A stretch of DNA of 64,000 nucleotides from Frateuria_A sp049727805 (GCF_049727805.1 NZ_JBCNYA010000020.1:10812-74811), one strand, 5' to 3'; positions 1-8,369 are shown, counted from the first letter of the stretch. Translations and numbers: made by a program. Notes: a model not told the origin generated them from the sequence alone.

Positions 1-888
1 ATGCGCCGCACCCTGCACGCGGTCGAGCTGGTGCAGGTAGTAAGGCAGCACGCCGGCGGCGAACAGGCGCTCGGACAACGCCGAGAGGGCTTCCACCTGG
101 TCGTTGATCCCGCGCAGCAGCACCGACTGGTTGAGCAGGATGGCGCCGGCCTGGCGCAGCCTGGCGCAGGCGGCGTCCACACCGGCATCGAACTCGTTGG
201 CGTGGTTGGCGTGCAGCACCACCACCTTCTGCAGCGGCAATGCCTCCAGCCACGCCAGGAACGGCGCGTCGACGCGTTCGGGCAGCACCACCGGCAGGCG
301 GGTGTGGATGCGCAGGCGGGTCACGTGCGGCAGCTCGGCCAGGCCGCGGCCGAGCTCCTCGAGCTTGGAGGTGGCCAGTGCCAGCGGGTCGCCGCCGGAA
401 AGAATCAGCTCGCTGATCGACGGATCGGCCTGCAGGTGCGCCAGCGCCTGCCGCCATTGCCCGGCCGCGGCGATCTCCTCGCCATAGGGGAAGTGCCGGC
501 GGAAGCAGTAGCGGCAGTTGACCGCGCAACTGCCGCTGGCGATCAGCAGCGCGCGGCCGTGGTACTTGTGCAGCACGCCCCGCGCCTCGCGCGCGGCGAG
601 ATCGCCGACCGCGTCGGCGCTGAAGCCCGGCACCTGGTCCAGCTCGGCCAGTTGCGGCAGCACCTGCAGCAGCAGCGGATCCCGTGGATCGCCCGGCTGC
701 ATGCGCGCCACGAAACCGCGCGGGACCCGCAGGGCAAAGCCGGCGTCGCCCGGCGGCAGGTGGTCGCCCAGGTGAGCCAGTCCCACGGCATCGAGCAGCT
801 CGCCGGTGTCGGTGATGGCGTCCCGCCACAGCTCGCGCCAGTCGGGCGCGGTCGGCGATAGGCGGGCGGCGGGGCTTGCGGTTATCAT
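1..888 (-). CDS. epmB: EF-P (R)-beta-lysylation protein EpmB, 3' end cut by window
   Basis: Radical SAM lysine 2,3-aminomutase-like enzyme. EpmB makes (R)-beta-lysine, which EpmA ligates to elongation factor P. The minus strand read from the ATG at 888 is open for 296 codons to the window edge, so the C-terminus is missing. It carries the iron-sulfur motif CAVNCRYCFRR (CxxxCxxC), followed by an SGGDPL segment typical of the family. The target gene efp lies divergently 85 bp away, which supports the assignment. I chose ATG 888 because it opens the frame just before the conserved N-terminal region (PDWRELWRDAI). The plus-strand reading of this interval is an antisense artefact. epmA is not visible in the window. 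Confidence 0.9.
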   Translation of the reverse strand, partial: MITASPAARLSPTAPDWRELWRDAITDTGELLDAVGLAHLGDHLPPGDAGFALRVPRGFVARMQPGDPRDPLLLQVLPQLAELDQVPGFSADAVGDLAAREARGVLHKYHGRALLIASGSCAVNCRYCFRRHFPYGEEIAAAGQWRQALAHLQADPSISELILSGGDPLALATSKLEELGRGLAELPHVTRLRIHTRLPVVLPERVDAPFLAWLEALPLQKVVVLHANHANEFDAGVDAACARLRQAGAILLNQSVLLRGINDQVEALSALSERLFAAGVLPYYLHQLDRVQGAAH

Positions 889-973
889 GGCGGGCCTTGA
901 GGCGGGCCTTGAGCCCGTGCAAACCCCTATTTTAGCCGCCAGCGGGCGGTGTTCACCTCTGGAGCAGAAGCGC

Positions 974-1543
974 ATGGCGACCGCCGGTCTCAACGACGTC
1001 AAGAAGGGTATGAAGATCCTTCACAACAATGACCCGTGGGTCATCACCGACGCCGACTTCATCAAGCCCGGCAAGGGCCAGGCGTTCACCCGCATCTTCA
1101 TCCGCAACCTGAAGACGGGCCGCACCACCGAGCAGACGATGAAGTCGTCCGACTCCTTCGAGGTCGCCGACGTCACCGATACCGACATGCAGTACCTGTA
1201 CTCCGACGGCGAGTTCTGGCACTTCATGCAGCAGGAGACCTTCGAGCAGCACCAGGCCAGCAAGGCCGGCGTGGGCGATGCCGCCAAGTGGCTCAAGGGC
1301 GAGGAAGAGTGCGTGGTGACCCTGTTCAACGGCGAGATCATCACCGTGCAGCCGCCGAACTTCGTCGAGCTGAAGATCACCGAGACCGACCCGGGCGTCC
1401 GCGGCGACACCTCCGGCGGCGGCGGCAAGCCGGCCACGCTGGAAACCGGCGCGGTGGTGCGCGTGCCGCTGTTCGTCGGCACCGACGAGGTGATCAAGGT
1501 CGACACCCGCACCGGCGAATACGTCAGCCGCGTCGGCAAGTAA
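974..1543 (+). CDS. efp: Elongation factor P
   Basis: Translation factor of 189 residues that relieves ribosome stalling at polyproline stretches. The KOW-like N-terminal domain has the modification loop KPGKGQAF with Lys34, the residue beta-lysylated by EpmA/EpmB in this type of EF-P. Two OB-like domains follow, ending near the conserved DTRTGEYVSR. ATG 974 is preceded by a GGAGCAG Shine-Dalgarno and gives the normal family length; the frame is open further upstream, but that extension has no family counterpart. It is transcribed divergently from epmB. A hairpin with a short T tract follows, so it is probably a single-gene transcript. Confidence 0.97.
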   Translation: MATAGLNDVKKGMKILHNNDPWVITDADFIKPGKGQAFTRIFIRNLKTGRTTEQTMKSSDSFEVADVTDTDMQYLYSDGEFWHFMQQETFEQHQASKAGVGDAAKWLKGEEECVVTLFNGEIITVQPPNFVELKITETDPGVRGDTSGGGGKPATLETGAVVRVPLFVGTDEVIKVDTRTGEYVSRVGK

Positions 1544-1566
1544 GCGGCCGACGGCAGCAAACCCGG

Positions 1567-1601
1567 CGGCACGGCAGCGCAGGCGCCGTGCCGTTTTCGT
1601 T
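1567..1601 (+). terminator. Rho-independent terminator after efp
   Basis: A 9-bp perfect stem, CGGCACGGC (1567-1575) with GCCGTGCCG (1585-1593), has a 9-nt loop and is followed by TTTTCGTT. It lies 23 nt after the efp stop and before the amidohydrolase gene. Confidence 0.7.
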
Positions 1602-1624
1602 CCAGCCATGACACGAGGGCCGCA

Positions 1625-2956
1625 ATGCGTCCAGCCGCCACCGAGATCGACCTGCTCATCGAAGCCCGCTGGGTGGTTCCGGTCGAGCCGCACGCCGTGG
1701 TGCTGGAACACCATGCGGTCGCGGTCGATGGCGGTGAGATCAGGGCGATCCTGCCGATCGCCGAGGCACGCGCCGCCTATGCGCCGCGCGAGCGGGTCGA
1801 GCTTGCCGAGCACGCGCTCATCCCGGGCCTGGTCAACAGCCATACGCACAACCCGATGACGCTCATGCGCGGGCTGGCCGACGACCTGCCGCTGATGACC
1901 TGGCTGCAGCAGCACATCTGGCCGGCCGAGGCCAAGGTGATCGGGCCCGAATTCGTGCGCGACGGCGTGGAGCTGGCGGTGGCCGAGATGCTGCGCGGCG
2001 GCACCACCTGCGCCAACGAGAACTACTTCTTCCCCGACGTGATCGGCGCGACCTACCGGCGGCTGGGTTTCCGCGCCGTGGTCGGCCTGCCGGTGATCGA
2101 GTTCCCGACCGCCTGGGCCAAGAGCCAGGACGAGTACTTCGAACGCGCCGGCGAGGTGCACGACAGCTTCCGCGGCGACGGTCTGGTCGGCACGGCGTTC
2201 GCGCCGCATGCGCCCTACACGGTGTCGGACGACAGCTTCGAACGCATCCGCGTGCTGGCCGACCAGCTCGACATCCCGGTCCACCTGCACCTGCACGAGA
2301 CCGCGACCGAGGTCGAGGACGAAAAGAAGAAGTCCGGCCTGCGCCCGTTCCAGCGCCTGCAGAAGCTGGGCCTGGTGAACGACCGGCTGATCGCCGTGCA
2401 CATGACGCAGATGACCGAGGGCGAGATCGCCGCCTGCGCCGAAGCGGGCGTGTCGGTGGTGCATTGTCCCGAGTCGAACCTCAAGCTCGCCTCCGGTTTC
2501 TGCCCGGCGGAAAAACTGCGTCGCGCCGGGGTCAACCTGGCGATCGGCACGGACGGCTGCGCGTCGAACAACGACCTGGACATGATCGGCGAGCTGCGCA
2601 CCGCCGCGCTGCTCGCCAAGGCAGTCGCCTCCGATGCCGCCGCCTTCGATGCGGCCTACGCGCTGCGCGCGGCCACGCTCAACGGCGCCAGGGCGATCGG
2701 GCTGGACAGCCGCATCGGTTCGATCGAGCCGGGCAAGCAGGCCGACCTGGCCGCGGTGCGGCTGGGTGACATCGAGACGCAACCGCTGTTCCACGTCGCC
2801 TCGCAGCTTGCCTACGCGGCCGGCCGCCACCAGGTCACCGACGTGTGGATCGCCGGCCATCGCAAGCTGGCCGCGCGCGAGCTGGTCGATCTCGATTCCG
2901 CGGCGATCCTGGCCAAGGCGCATGCCTGGCGCGAACGCATCGCCGCGTTCTCCTGA
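1625..2956 (+). CDS. mtaD: TRZ/ATZ-family amidohydrolase (5'-methylthioadenosine/S-adenosylhomocysteine deaminase-like)
   Basis: Metal-dependent amidohydrolase of 443 residues. Metal ligands are visible as NSHTH (His73, His75), the HLHLHET segment, HMTQ, and the Asp of AIGTDG. The C-terminal part (GSIEPGKQADLAAV) is typical of the TRZ/ATZ and MTA/SAH deaminase subgroup. A similar gene (PA3170, MTA deaminase) precedes ubiG and a HAD phosphatase in Pseudomonas aeruginosa, and the same order here favours MTA/SAH deamination over chlorohydrolase activity. The start ATG 1625 has a weak GAGGG upstream. The substrate is inferred from family and context, so the symbol is tentative. Confidence 0.8.
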   Translation: MRPAATEIDLLIEARWVVPVEPHAVVLEHHAVAVDGGEIRAILPIAEARAAYAPRERVELAEHALIPGLVNSHTHNPMTLMRGLADDLPLMTWLQQHIWPAEAKVIGPEFVRDGVELAVAEMLRGGTTCANENYFFPDVIGATYRRLGFRAVVGLPVIEFPTAWAKSQDEYFERAGEVHDSFRGDGLVGTAFAPHAPYTVSDDSFERIRVLADQLDIPVHLHLHETATEVEDEKKKSGLRPFQRLQKLGLVNDRLIAVHMTQMTEGEIAACAEAGVSVVHCPESNLKLASGFCPAEKLRRAGVNLAIGTDGCASNNDLDMIGELRTAALLAKAVASDAAAFDAAYALRAATLNGARAIGLDSRIGSIEPGKQADLAAVRLGDIETQPLFHVASQLAYAAGRHQVTDVWIAGHRKLAARELVDLDSAAILAKAHAWRERIAAFS

Positions 2957-2966
2957 AGAGGTGGGC

Positions 2967-3221
2967 ATGAATCTGTTTCTGGTCATGGTGATGCGCCGCC
3001 CGCAGTTCGATCCCGCGGTGGTGCCGGCGCACAACGGCTTCCTCGACGAATTGCGTGCGGAAGGCCGCCTGGAGCGTTCGGGCCCGTTCGGCGACAAGTC
3101 CGGCGGCGCCTACCTGTTGCGCGCGGCGGATCTTGCCGAGGCGCAGGCCATCGCCCACCGCGATCCGACGCACGTCAGTGGCGGTTGGGACGTGACGGTG
3201 TACGAATGGCAGGCGCACTGA
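2967..3221 (+). CDS. YciI-like small protein
   Basis: An 84-residue alpha/beta protein beginning MNLFLVMVMRRPQF, with the alternating pattern of the YciI family (dimeric alpha-beta barrel). The motifs FLDELRAEGRLERSGPF and the late DP(T)HVSGGWDVTVYEW match the family pattern. It starts 10 nt after the amidohydrolase stop with an AAGAGG Shine-Dalgarno, so it is probably cotranscribed. The reaction is unknown; some YciI-domain proteins are dehalogenase-like or fused to regulators. Confidence 0.75.
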   Translation: MNLFLVMVMRRPQFDPAVVPAHNGFLDELRAEGRLERSGPFGDKSGGAYLLRAADLAEAQAIAHRDPTHVSGGWDVTVYEWQAH

Positions 3222-3293
3222 CGTTCGTATTCCGACTTTGAGCCGGCAGCCCTCCCCCATGCCGGGTGTGGGGCACCCGCAAGGAAACTCACC

Positions 3294-4004
3294 ATGACCG
3301 ATACCACCGCCAACGTCAGCCCCGAGGAAATTGCCCGCTTCGACAAGCTGGCCGCGCGCTGGTGGGATCCGGACGGCGAATCGCGCCCGCTGCACGACCT
3401 CAACCCCGTGCGCGCCGCCTATGTCGCCGGGCGCGTGGACCTGCGCGACGCAAAAGTGGCCGACGTCGGCTGCGGCGGCGGCCTGCTCAGCGAGGTGCTG
3501 GCGCGCGAAGGTGCGCAGGTCACCGGCATCGATCTCGGCGAGAAGGTGATCGAAGTCGCGAAGCTGCATCTGTACGAGTCCGGACTGAAGATCGACTACC
3601 GCGTGCAGGCCTCCGCGGCGCTCGCCGCCAGCGAGCCGGCCAGCTTCGACGCCGTGTGCTGCATGGAACTGATCGAGCACGTGCCCGATCCGACCGCGCT
3701 GGTGAACGACCTGGCCGCGCTGCTCAAGCCGGGCGCGCGCCTGTTCATGTCCACCCTCAACCGCACGCCGGCCGCGTTCGGGGCGGCGATCCTGGGCGCC
3801 GAGTACGTGATGCGGCTGCTGCCGCGCGGTACGCACCACTACGCGCAATTCCTCAAGCCTTCCGAACTCGGCCGCCTGTTGCGCCACGCCGGGCTGGAGC
3901 TGGAGGACGTCTCGGGTCTGGCCTACAACCCGCTCACGCGCAAGGCCTCGTTGAGCCGCATCACCGCGGTCAACTACCTGCTGTGCGCGCGCAAGCCCGC
4001 ATGA
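3294..4004 (+). CDS. ubiG: Ubiquinone biosynthesis O-methyltransferase
   Basis: SAM-dependent methyltransferase of 236 residues that catalyses both O-methylation steps of ubiquinone synthesis. It has the UbiG N-terminal signature (FDKLAARWWDPDGESRPLHDLNP), the SAM motif VADVGCGGG (residues 55-63), and motif MELIEHVPDP. The C-terminal YNPLTRKASLS segment is also characteristic. ATG 3294 has an AAGGAA Shine-Dalgarno. The stop overlaps the next start as ATGA, indicating translational coupling to the HAD phosphatase. Confidence 0.95.
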   Translation: MTDTTANVSPEEIARFDKLAARWWDPDGESRPLHDLNPVRAAYVAGRVDLRDAKVADVGCGGGLLSEVLAREGAQVTGIDLGEKVIEVAKLHLYESGLKIDYRVQASAALAASEPASFDAVCCMELIEHVPDPTALVNDLAALLKPGARLFMSTLNRTPAAFGAAILGAEYVMRLLPRGTHHYAQFLKPSELGRLLRHAGLELEDVSGLAYNPLTRKASLSRITAVNYLLCARKPA

Positions 4005-4681
4005 AGCCGCTGCCGCCCACGATCGAGGGCGTGCTGTTCGACCTCGACGGCACCCTGCTCGACAGCGCTCCGGACCTCTACGCCGCGCTCGAGCGCCAGT
4101 GCGGGGAAGAGGGCGCGCCGGTGCCGCCCTACGCGCCGGTGCGCGAAGTGGTCTCGCGCGGTGCGCGCGCCGTGCTGCGCTGTGCTTTCGGCCACTTGGG
4201 CGAGCCCGCGGTGGAAGCGCGCGTGGAACGCTACCTGACGCTGTACGAAGAAGTGATGGGCCAGGCCACGCGGCCCTTCGAAGGCATCGAGCCGATGCTC
4301 GGCCAGCTCGAAGCCGCCGGCGTGCGCTGGGGTATCGTCACCAACAAGGCCGGTTTCCTCACCGAGGAGCTGCTGCGGCGGATCGGCTGGGACGGCCGCG
4401 CCGCAGCCGTGGTCAGCGGCGACACCCTGCCGGTGAAGAAGCCCGACCCGGCGCCGGTGCGCCTGGCCTGCGAACGCGCAGGCATCGCTGCGGCGCGCAG
4501 CCTGTTCGTCGGCGACGATCGCCGCGACGTCATGGCGGGCGCGGCGGCCGGGCTGTACACCGTGGCGGTGGCCTGGGGCTATCTCGATGGCGGCGATCCG
4601 CGCGAATGGAACGCCGACGCCGTGCTCGACACGCCCGCGCAGTTCGCCCAGTGGCTGCGCCGTGGGCGAGCGGTGGCGTGA
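4001..4681 (+). CDS. HAD-superfamily phosphatase (phosphoglycolate or MurNAc-6-phosphate phosphatase type)
   Basis: A 226-residue HAD hydrolase. The nucleophile motif I is LFDLDGTLLDS (Asp14, Asp16), motif II is GIVTNK, the motif III lysine is in VKKPDP, and motif IV is FVGDDRRD. It belongs to the Gph/MupP subfamily. In Pseudomonas the gene following ubiG encodes MupP, which recycles cell-wall MurNAc-6-phosphate, so that role is as likely as phosphoglycolate phosphatase. It overlaps ubiG by 4 nt and the next gene by 1 nt, forming a coupled operon. Confidence 0.85.
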   Translation: MKPLPPTIEGVLFDLDGTLLDSAPDLYAALERQCGEEGAPVPPYAPVREVVSRGARAVLRCAFGHLGEPAVEARVERYLTLYEEVMGQATRPFEGIEPMLGQLEAAGVRWGIVTNKAGFLTEELLRRIGWDGRAAAVVSGDTLPVKKPDPAPVRLACERAGIAAARSLFVGDDRRDVMAGAAAGLYTVAVAWGYLDGGDPREWNADAVLDTPAQFAQWLRRGRAVA

Positions 4682-5529
4682 TGGAGGCCGGCCACGACGC
4701 CCTGCAGAGCTACCTGGACAAGTGGCTGGCCGCGCAGCCGGCACAGCGCGTGGCGCTTGCTTTCGTGGAACCCGCGCGCCACCCGGGCCATGTCGCGCTG
4801 GCCGCGCTGGAGCAGGAATGGCTCGGCGCCGCCTACGGCATCCGCGAACCGCACGTGGCCGCCACCAAGCTCAACTGGTGGGCGGAGGAACTGGCAGGTG
4901 CCGCGGAAAGTGGCGGGCGCCATCCGCTGACCCAGGTGCTGTTCGACGACGAGCGTGCCGCCCGCATCGGCAGCGAGCGTTGGCTGGCGCCGGTGCTGGC
5001 CGCGATGGCCCAACTGGAGGAGGGCACGGCGGCCGACTTCGGTGCGCAAGTGGCCGCCGCCTCGCAACTGCATGGCGCACTGGCCGCCCTGGAGACGGCC
5101 TGGTGGTTCGGCGATTCGGCCTCGCCCGAACGCGCCGCGCGGATGGCCACGCTCGCCCATCTGCTGCATGCACTACGCCGGCTCGACGACGATGCCGAGC
5201 GTGACCGTCTGCCGCTGCCGATGGCCTCGCTGGCGCGCCATGGCCTCAGCCGCGACCAATTGCGCCGCGCAGGTACCGCGCGCAACGCCGCGGCACGCGA
5301 TCAGCTCGGCGAGATCACCGCCGCTTGGCGCGAGGCGGCACGGTTGCCGGGGCCGCTCAGCGTGTTCCGCGCCGTCGAATCGCGTGAAGGCGAGCGCCTG
5401 GCCCAGCGCGCCATGGGCGCCGCCGAGCCGCTGGAAGCGCTGCAGCGCGCGCGTCCGGCGGGTGGGCTGGCGACGACCCTGGCCGCCTGGCAGGCGGCGC
5501 GCCGCTGGCGGCGCGCGGGCGGTGCCTGA
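4681..5529 (+). CDS. Squalene/phytoene synthase-family protein
   Basis: A 282-residue, mostly helical protein resembling trans-isoprenyl diphosphate synthases of the squalene/phytoene synthase type. A KLNWWAEEL segment stands where the first Asp-rich motif is expected, and RRLDDDAERDRLPLP stands where the second DxxxD-type motif lies. The first motif is not a clean DxxxD, so catalytic competence is uncertain. ATG 4681 overlaps the preceding stop. No hopanoid or carotenoid genes are nearby; the linkage to ubiG may only reflect isoprenoid-related grouping. The specific product is unknown. Confidence 0.65.
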   Translation: MEAGHDALQSYLDKWLAAQPAQRVALAFVEPARHPGHVALAALEQEWLGAAYGIREPHVAATKLNWWAEELAGAAESGGRHPLTQVLFDDERAARIGSERWLAPVLAAMAQLEEGTAADFGAQVAAASQLHGALAALETAWWFGDSASPERAARMATLAHLLHALRRLDDDAERDRLPLPMASLARHGLSRDQLRRAGTARNAAARDQLGEITAAWREAARLPGPLSVFRAVESREGERLAQRAMGAAEPLEALQRARPAGGLATTLAAWQAARRWRRAGGA

Positions 5530-5655
5530 TCAAACCCCCGGCAGGGGGTGCGGGCACTCAACACAGTGTTTCCGCATCGTGCCTGTTGCCCCTGCGCCCG
5601 CTGCCCCAAAATAGAGAGCCGCACGGCGCCATTCGCCTGCCGCAAGGACATCCCC

Positions 5656-6603
5656 ATGCACAGCCACGAAAACACCGCCCGCCTGCTGCCCGACGTCGCC
5701 GTCCAGGCGCAGCCGCACCTGCCCGGCGCGCTGGACTGGGTCGGCATGGACGGCATCGAGGTGCCGGTGCGCTTCGATGCCGGCGACGGCCAGGTCGAGC
5801 GCGCCAGCGCGCAGGTGGGCGCCTTCGTCAACCTGACCCGGCCGGACAAGCGCGGCATCCACATGTCGCGGCTCTACCTGCTGGTCGACCGGCACCTCAG
5901 CGCGAAGCCGCTGGATGCGGCGATGATCGAGGCGCTGCTGCGCGCCTTCCTCGAGTCGCACGGTGACCTGTCCGATCGCGCGCGCCTCAGCATCCGCTTC
6001 GACCACCTGGTCCGCCGGCCGGCATTGCGCAGCGGCAACAGCGGCTGGCGCGCGTATCCGGTGTCGATCGAGGCGAGCCTTTCCGCCGATGGCTTCCAAC
6101 TGGAGCTCGGCACCGAAGTGGTCTATTCCTCGACCTGCCCGGCGTCGGCCGCGCTGTCGCGCCAGCTCATCCAGGAGCAGTTCGCGCGCGACTTCGACGC
6201 GGACAAGCCGATCGACCACGCCGCGGTGCTGGCATGGCTGGGCAGCGAGCAGGGCATCGTCGCCACGCCGCATGCGCAGCGCAGCGTCGCGCGGTTGCTG
6301 GTGCGCCTGGCCGACGGCGTGGGTTTCAATCTCATCTCCACGCTCGACCGGGTCGAGCAGGCGCTCGGCACGCCGGTGCAGACGGCGGTCAAGCGCGAAG
6401 ACGAGCAGGCGTTCGCGCTGGCCAACGGCGGCAACCTGATGTTCTGCGAGGATGCCGCGCGCCGCATCCAGAAGGCGCTGGACGCCGATCCGCGCATCGC
6501 CGATTTCCACGTGCGCCTCGAACACCAGGAAAGCCTGCACCCGCACGACGCGGTGGCCTACGCCAGCAAGGGCGTACCCGGAGGCTACGGCTCCGCGGGT
6601 TGA
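5656..6603 (+). CDS. folE2: GTP cyclohydrolase FolE2 (type IB)
   Basis: A 315-residue enzyme that converts GTP to 7,8-dihydroneopterin triphosphate for folate or queuosine synthesis. Family features include NLTRPDKRGIHMSRLY near residues 56-73, the conserved SSTCPASAALSRQL with the catalytic Cys, and the late HQESLHPHDAVAY. ATG 5656 is preceded by an AAGGA Shine-Dalgarno and gives the normal length. No clear Zur operator was seen upstream, although folE2 paralogues are often zinc-repressed. The 3' end is followed by a short direct repeat. Confidence 0.93.
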   Translation: MHSHENTARLLPDVAVQAQPHLPGALDWVGMDGIEVPVRFDAGDGQVERASAQVGAFVNLTRPDKRGIHMSRLYLLVDRHLSAKPLDAAMIEALLRAFLESHGDLSDRARLSIRFDHLVRRPALRSGNSGWRAYPVSIEASLSADGFQLELGTEVVYSSTCPASAALSRQLIQEQFARDFDADKPIDHAAVLAWLGSEQGIVATPHAQRSVARLLVRLADGVGFNLISTLDRVEQALGTPVQTAVKREDEQAFALANGGNLMFCEDAARRIQKALDADPRIADFHVRLEHQESLHPHDAVAYASKGVPGGYGSAG

Positions 6604-6632
6604 GGCTCATTGCTCCTCGGGTTGAGGCTCAT
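6591..6632. repeat. Tandem near-identical 20-nt repeat at the folE2 3' end
   Basis: CTCCGCGGGTTGAGGCTCAT (6591-6610) and CTCCTCGGGTTGAGGCTCAT (6613-6632) differ at one position and are 22 nt apart. The first copy includes the folE2 stop codon. It lies between the convergent folE2 and yidD genes and is probably a small local duplication. Confidence 0.8.
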
Positions 6633-6721
6633 CGCGTTTCTGCGGCCGACCCTTGGTCGTGCGCCTTCTCGCGCATGACCGCTTCGTTGCAGTGCCAACG
6701 GGCATCCGTCAACGTGTCGGA

Positions 6722-6982
6722 TCAGGACTCGCCATGCGAACGGCAGCGGGTGAAGTGGAAATGCTCCGGCACAGGATCCTCGCCGCCGGTGCACAGCGGC
6801 TGGCAGCGCACGATACGCCACAGCGCCAGCACACCACCGCGCAGCGGACCGAAGCGCACGATGGCAATCCGTGCATAATCGGAACAGCTGGGGTGGAAGC
6901 GGCAACGCGGCCCCAGCAGGGGGCTCAGCAGGCGTTTGTAGGCACCAAGCAGGAGGAGCAGGAATCGGGTCACTTCGTTCAC
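6722..6982 (-). CDS. yidD: Membrane protein insertion efficiency factor YidD
   Basis: An 86-residue protein with the invariant YidD pattern RFLLLLLGAYKRLLSPLLGPRCRFHPSCSDYA, then an internal RCQPLCTGGEDPVP and a short polar tail. It has a membrane-associated amphipathic N-terminus and three conserved cysteines. It normally aids YidC-dependent insertion and is often beside rpmH-rnpA, but here it stands alone, convergent to folE2 and divergent from dksA. GTG 6982 was chosen because a GGGG lies about 6 nt upstream; GTG 6973 is a possible alternative (83 residues). Confidence 0.85.
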   Translation of the reverse strand: MNEVTRFLLLLLGAYKRLLSPLLGPRCRFHPSCSDYARIAIVRFGPLRGGVLALWRIVRCQPLCTGGEDPVPEHFHFTRCRSHGES

Positions 6983-7034
6983 GCAGCCCCAACGGCTCGC
7001 GGCATGTAGTGCCTTCGAGTATTCCAGATGCCTG

Positions 7035-7063
7035 TTGCTGGTGTAAGGCGCATGGGCTATAAC
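7035..7063 (+). promoter_or_regulatory. Sigma-70 promoter for dksA
   Basis: TTGCTG (7035-7040) and TATAAC (7058-7063) are separated by 17 nt. Transcription would begin about 25 nt before the dksA ATG at 7097. This is the best consensus-like promoter I saw in the window. Confidence 0.65.
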
Positions 7064-7096
7064 ACCCGGCCGCCACGGCCAAAACGGTGAAGGGAA

Positions 7097-8344
7097 ATGG
7101 CGAAAACGACGCGTAGTTCGACCGCCGCCAAGGCGCAGAAAGGAAAGGCCGCGGGCAAGGCGAAGGAAACCAAGGCCGCCAAGCCCAAGCTTGCCGCTGC
7201 CAGCGCCCGGGCCGGCAAGAGCGCCACTGCCAGGAAGGCTGCGCCCGCCCGCAAGCCGGCGGCCAAGCAGGCTCCGGCGAAGAAACCCGTAGCGCGCAAG
7301 GCGGCCGCGAAGCCGGCGGCCAAGTCCGCCAGCAAGGCCGTGGCAAAGAAGGCTCCCGCCAAGAAGGCGCCTGCCGCGAAGACTCCCGCCAGCAAGACTG
7401 CTGCCCGCAAGCCCGCGCCGGCGGTGAAGAAAGCCGTGCCTGCCAGCAAGCCGGCCAAGGCGGCAGCGAAGAAGGCATCCAGGCCCGCCGCCAAACCGGC
7501 GGCGAAAAAGGCGCCACCGACCAAATCCGCCGGCAAGTCCGCGAAGTCGGCGGCGCCCGCGAAGCCGGTCAAGGCCACGGGCAAGGCGGGTACCAAGACG
7601 GCCGCCAAGGTTCCCTACAAGATCGTCGACAAGCCCGCCGCGCCTGCCAAGTCCGCGAAGACGCCGGCGAAGGCCGCCAGCGCACCGGCGCCGGCCAGGC
7701 AGGCCGCATCGGTCGTCGCCAAGCAAACATCTCCATCACCCGCCGTTGCGCCCATGAAGGGCAAAGTGGCGAGTGCCGTCGCGATGGTGTCCCCGCGCGT
7801 GGCCACGGCCACCGCACGCCATACCCCACTCAAGAAGCAGAAGACCCCGCAGTCCTCAATGAATAATTCCGCTACAACCCTCGACAATGGCGTGACCCGC
7901 GAGGATGGCCGTTACGCCCTGCCTTCCACCATCAATATCGACCTGCCGCCGGGTTACCGCCCCTCGAACGACGAGGAGTACATGAATCCCAAGCACCTGG
8001 CGTACTTCCGCAACAAGCTGCGCGACTGGCGCGACCAGCTGGTGGAAGAGTCGCGCCAGACGATGGAAAACCTGCGCGACGAAGTGCGTGACGTCGGCGA
8101 CGAGGCCGAGCGCGCCACCCGCGAGACCGAGAACTCGCTGGAGCTGCGCACGCGCGACCGCTACCGCAAGCTGATCTCGAAGATCGACAAGGCGCTGCGC
8201 CGCATCGAAGAAGGCCGTTACGGCTATTGCGAGGAGACCGACGAGGAAATCGGCCTGGAGCGCCTGGACGCCCGCCCGATCGCCACGCTGTCGCTCGACG
8301 CGCAGGAGCGTCGCGAGCATCTGCAGAAGCAGATGGGCGACTGA
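7097..8344 (+). CDS. dksA: DksA-type RNA polymerase-binding regulator with histone-H1-like N-terminal extension and Cys-poor zinc finger
   Basis: 415 residues. Residues 1 to about 270 are low-complexity Lys/Ala/Pro-rich, with many AAKKAPAKK-like units, like histone H1 tails. The C-terminal ~145 residues form a DksA domain: the coiled-coil (HLAYFRNKLRDWRDQL...), the tip motif DVGDEA (DxxDxA), and GRYGYCEETDEEIGLERLDARP. The canonical four zinc cysteines are reduced to one: Cys378, Thr381, Ser399, Ala402. That pattern resembles the zinc-independent DksA2 type known from Pseudomonas. Long basic extensions are known in xanthomonad DksA. It should act with ppGpp on RNA polymerase, and the tail may bind DNA. 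ATG 7097 has an AGGGA Shine-Dalgarno and a good upstream promoter. Confidence 0.9.
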   Translation: MAKTTRSSTAAKAQKGKAAGKAKETKAAKPKLAAASARAGKSATARKAAPARKPAAKQAPAKKPVARKAAAKPAAKSASKAVAKKAPAKKAPAAKTPASKTAARKPAPAVKKAVPASKPAKAAAKKASRPAAKPAAKKAPPTKSAGKSAKSAAPAKPVKATGKAGTKTAAKVPYKIVDKPAAPAKSAKTPAKAASAPAPARQAASVVAKQTSPSPAVAPMKGKVASAVAMVSPRVATATARHTPLKKQKTPQSSMNNSATTLDNGVTREDGRYALPSTINIDLPPGYRPSNDEEYMNPKHLAYFRNKLRDWRDQLVEESRQTMENLRDEVRDVGDEAERATRETENSLELRTRDRYRKLISKIDKALRRIEEGRYGYCEETDEEIGLERLDARPIATLSLDAQERREHLQKQMGD

Positions 8345-8369
8345 CCTTCGCATCGACCGGAAACGACGA

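Noticed and set aside
1..861. Plus-strand 286-codon frame at the start
   Set aside because: The minus strand encodes EpmB with a full radical SAM motif; the plus frame is its shadow.
953..3097. Very long antisense open frames, for example opposite efp and the amidohydrolase
   Set aside because: High-GC coding DNA gives long stop-free antisense frames; the products are Arg/His/Ala/Gly-rich with no domains, while the plus strand has clear families.
5530..5655. Terminator and promoter before folE2
   Set aside because: ACCCCCGGCAGGGGGT has no T tract, and TTGCCC with an AAAAT patch has poor spacing; neither is strong enough to list.
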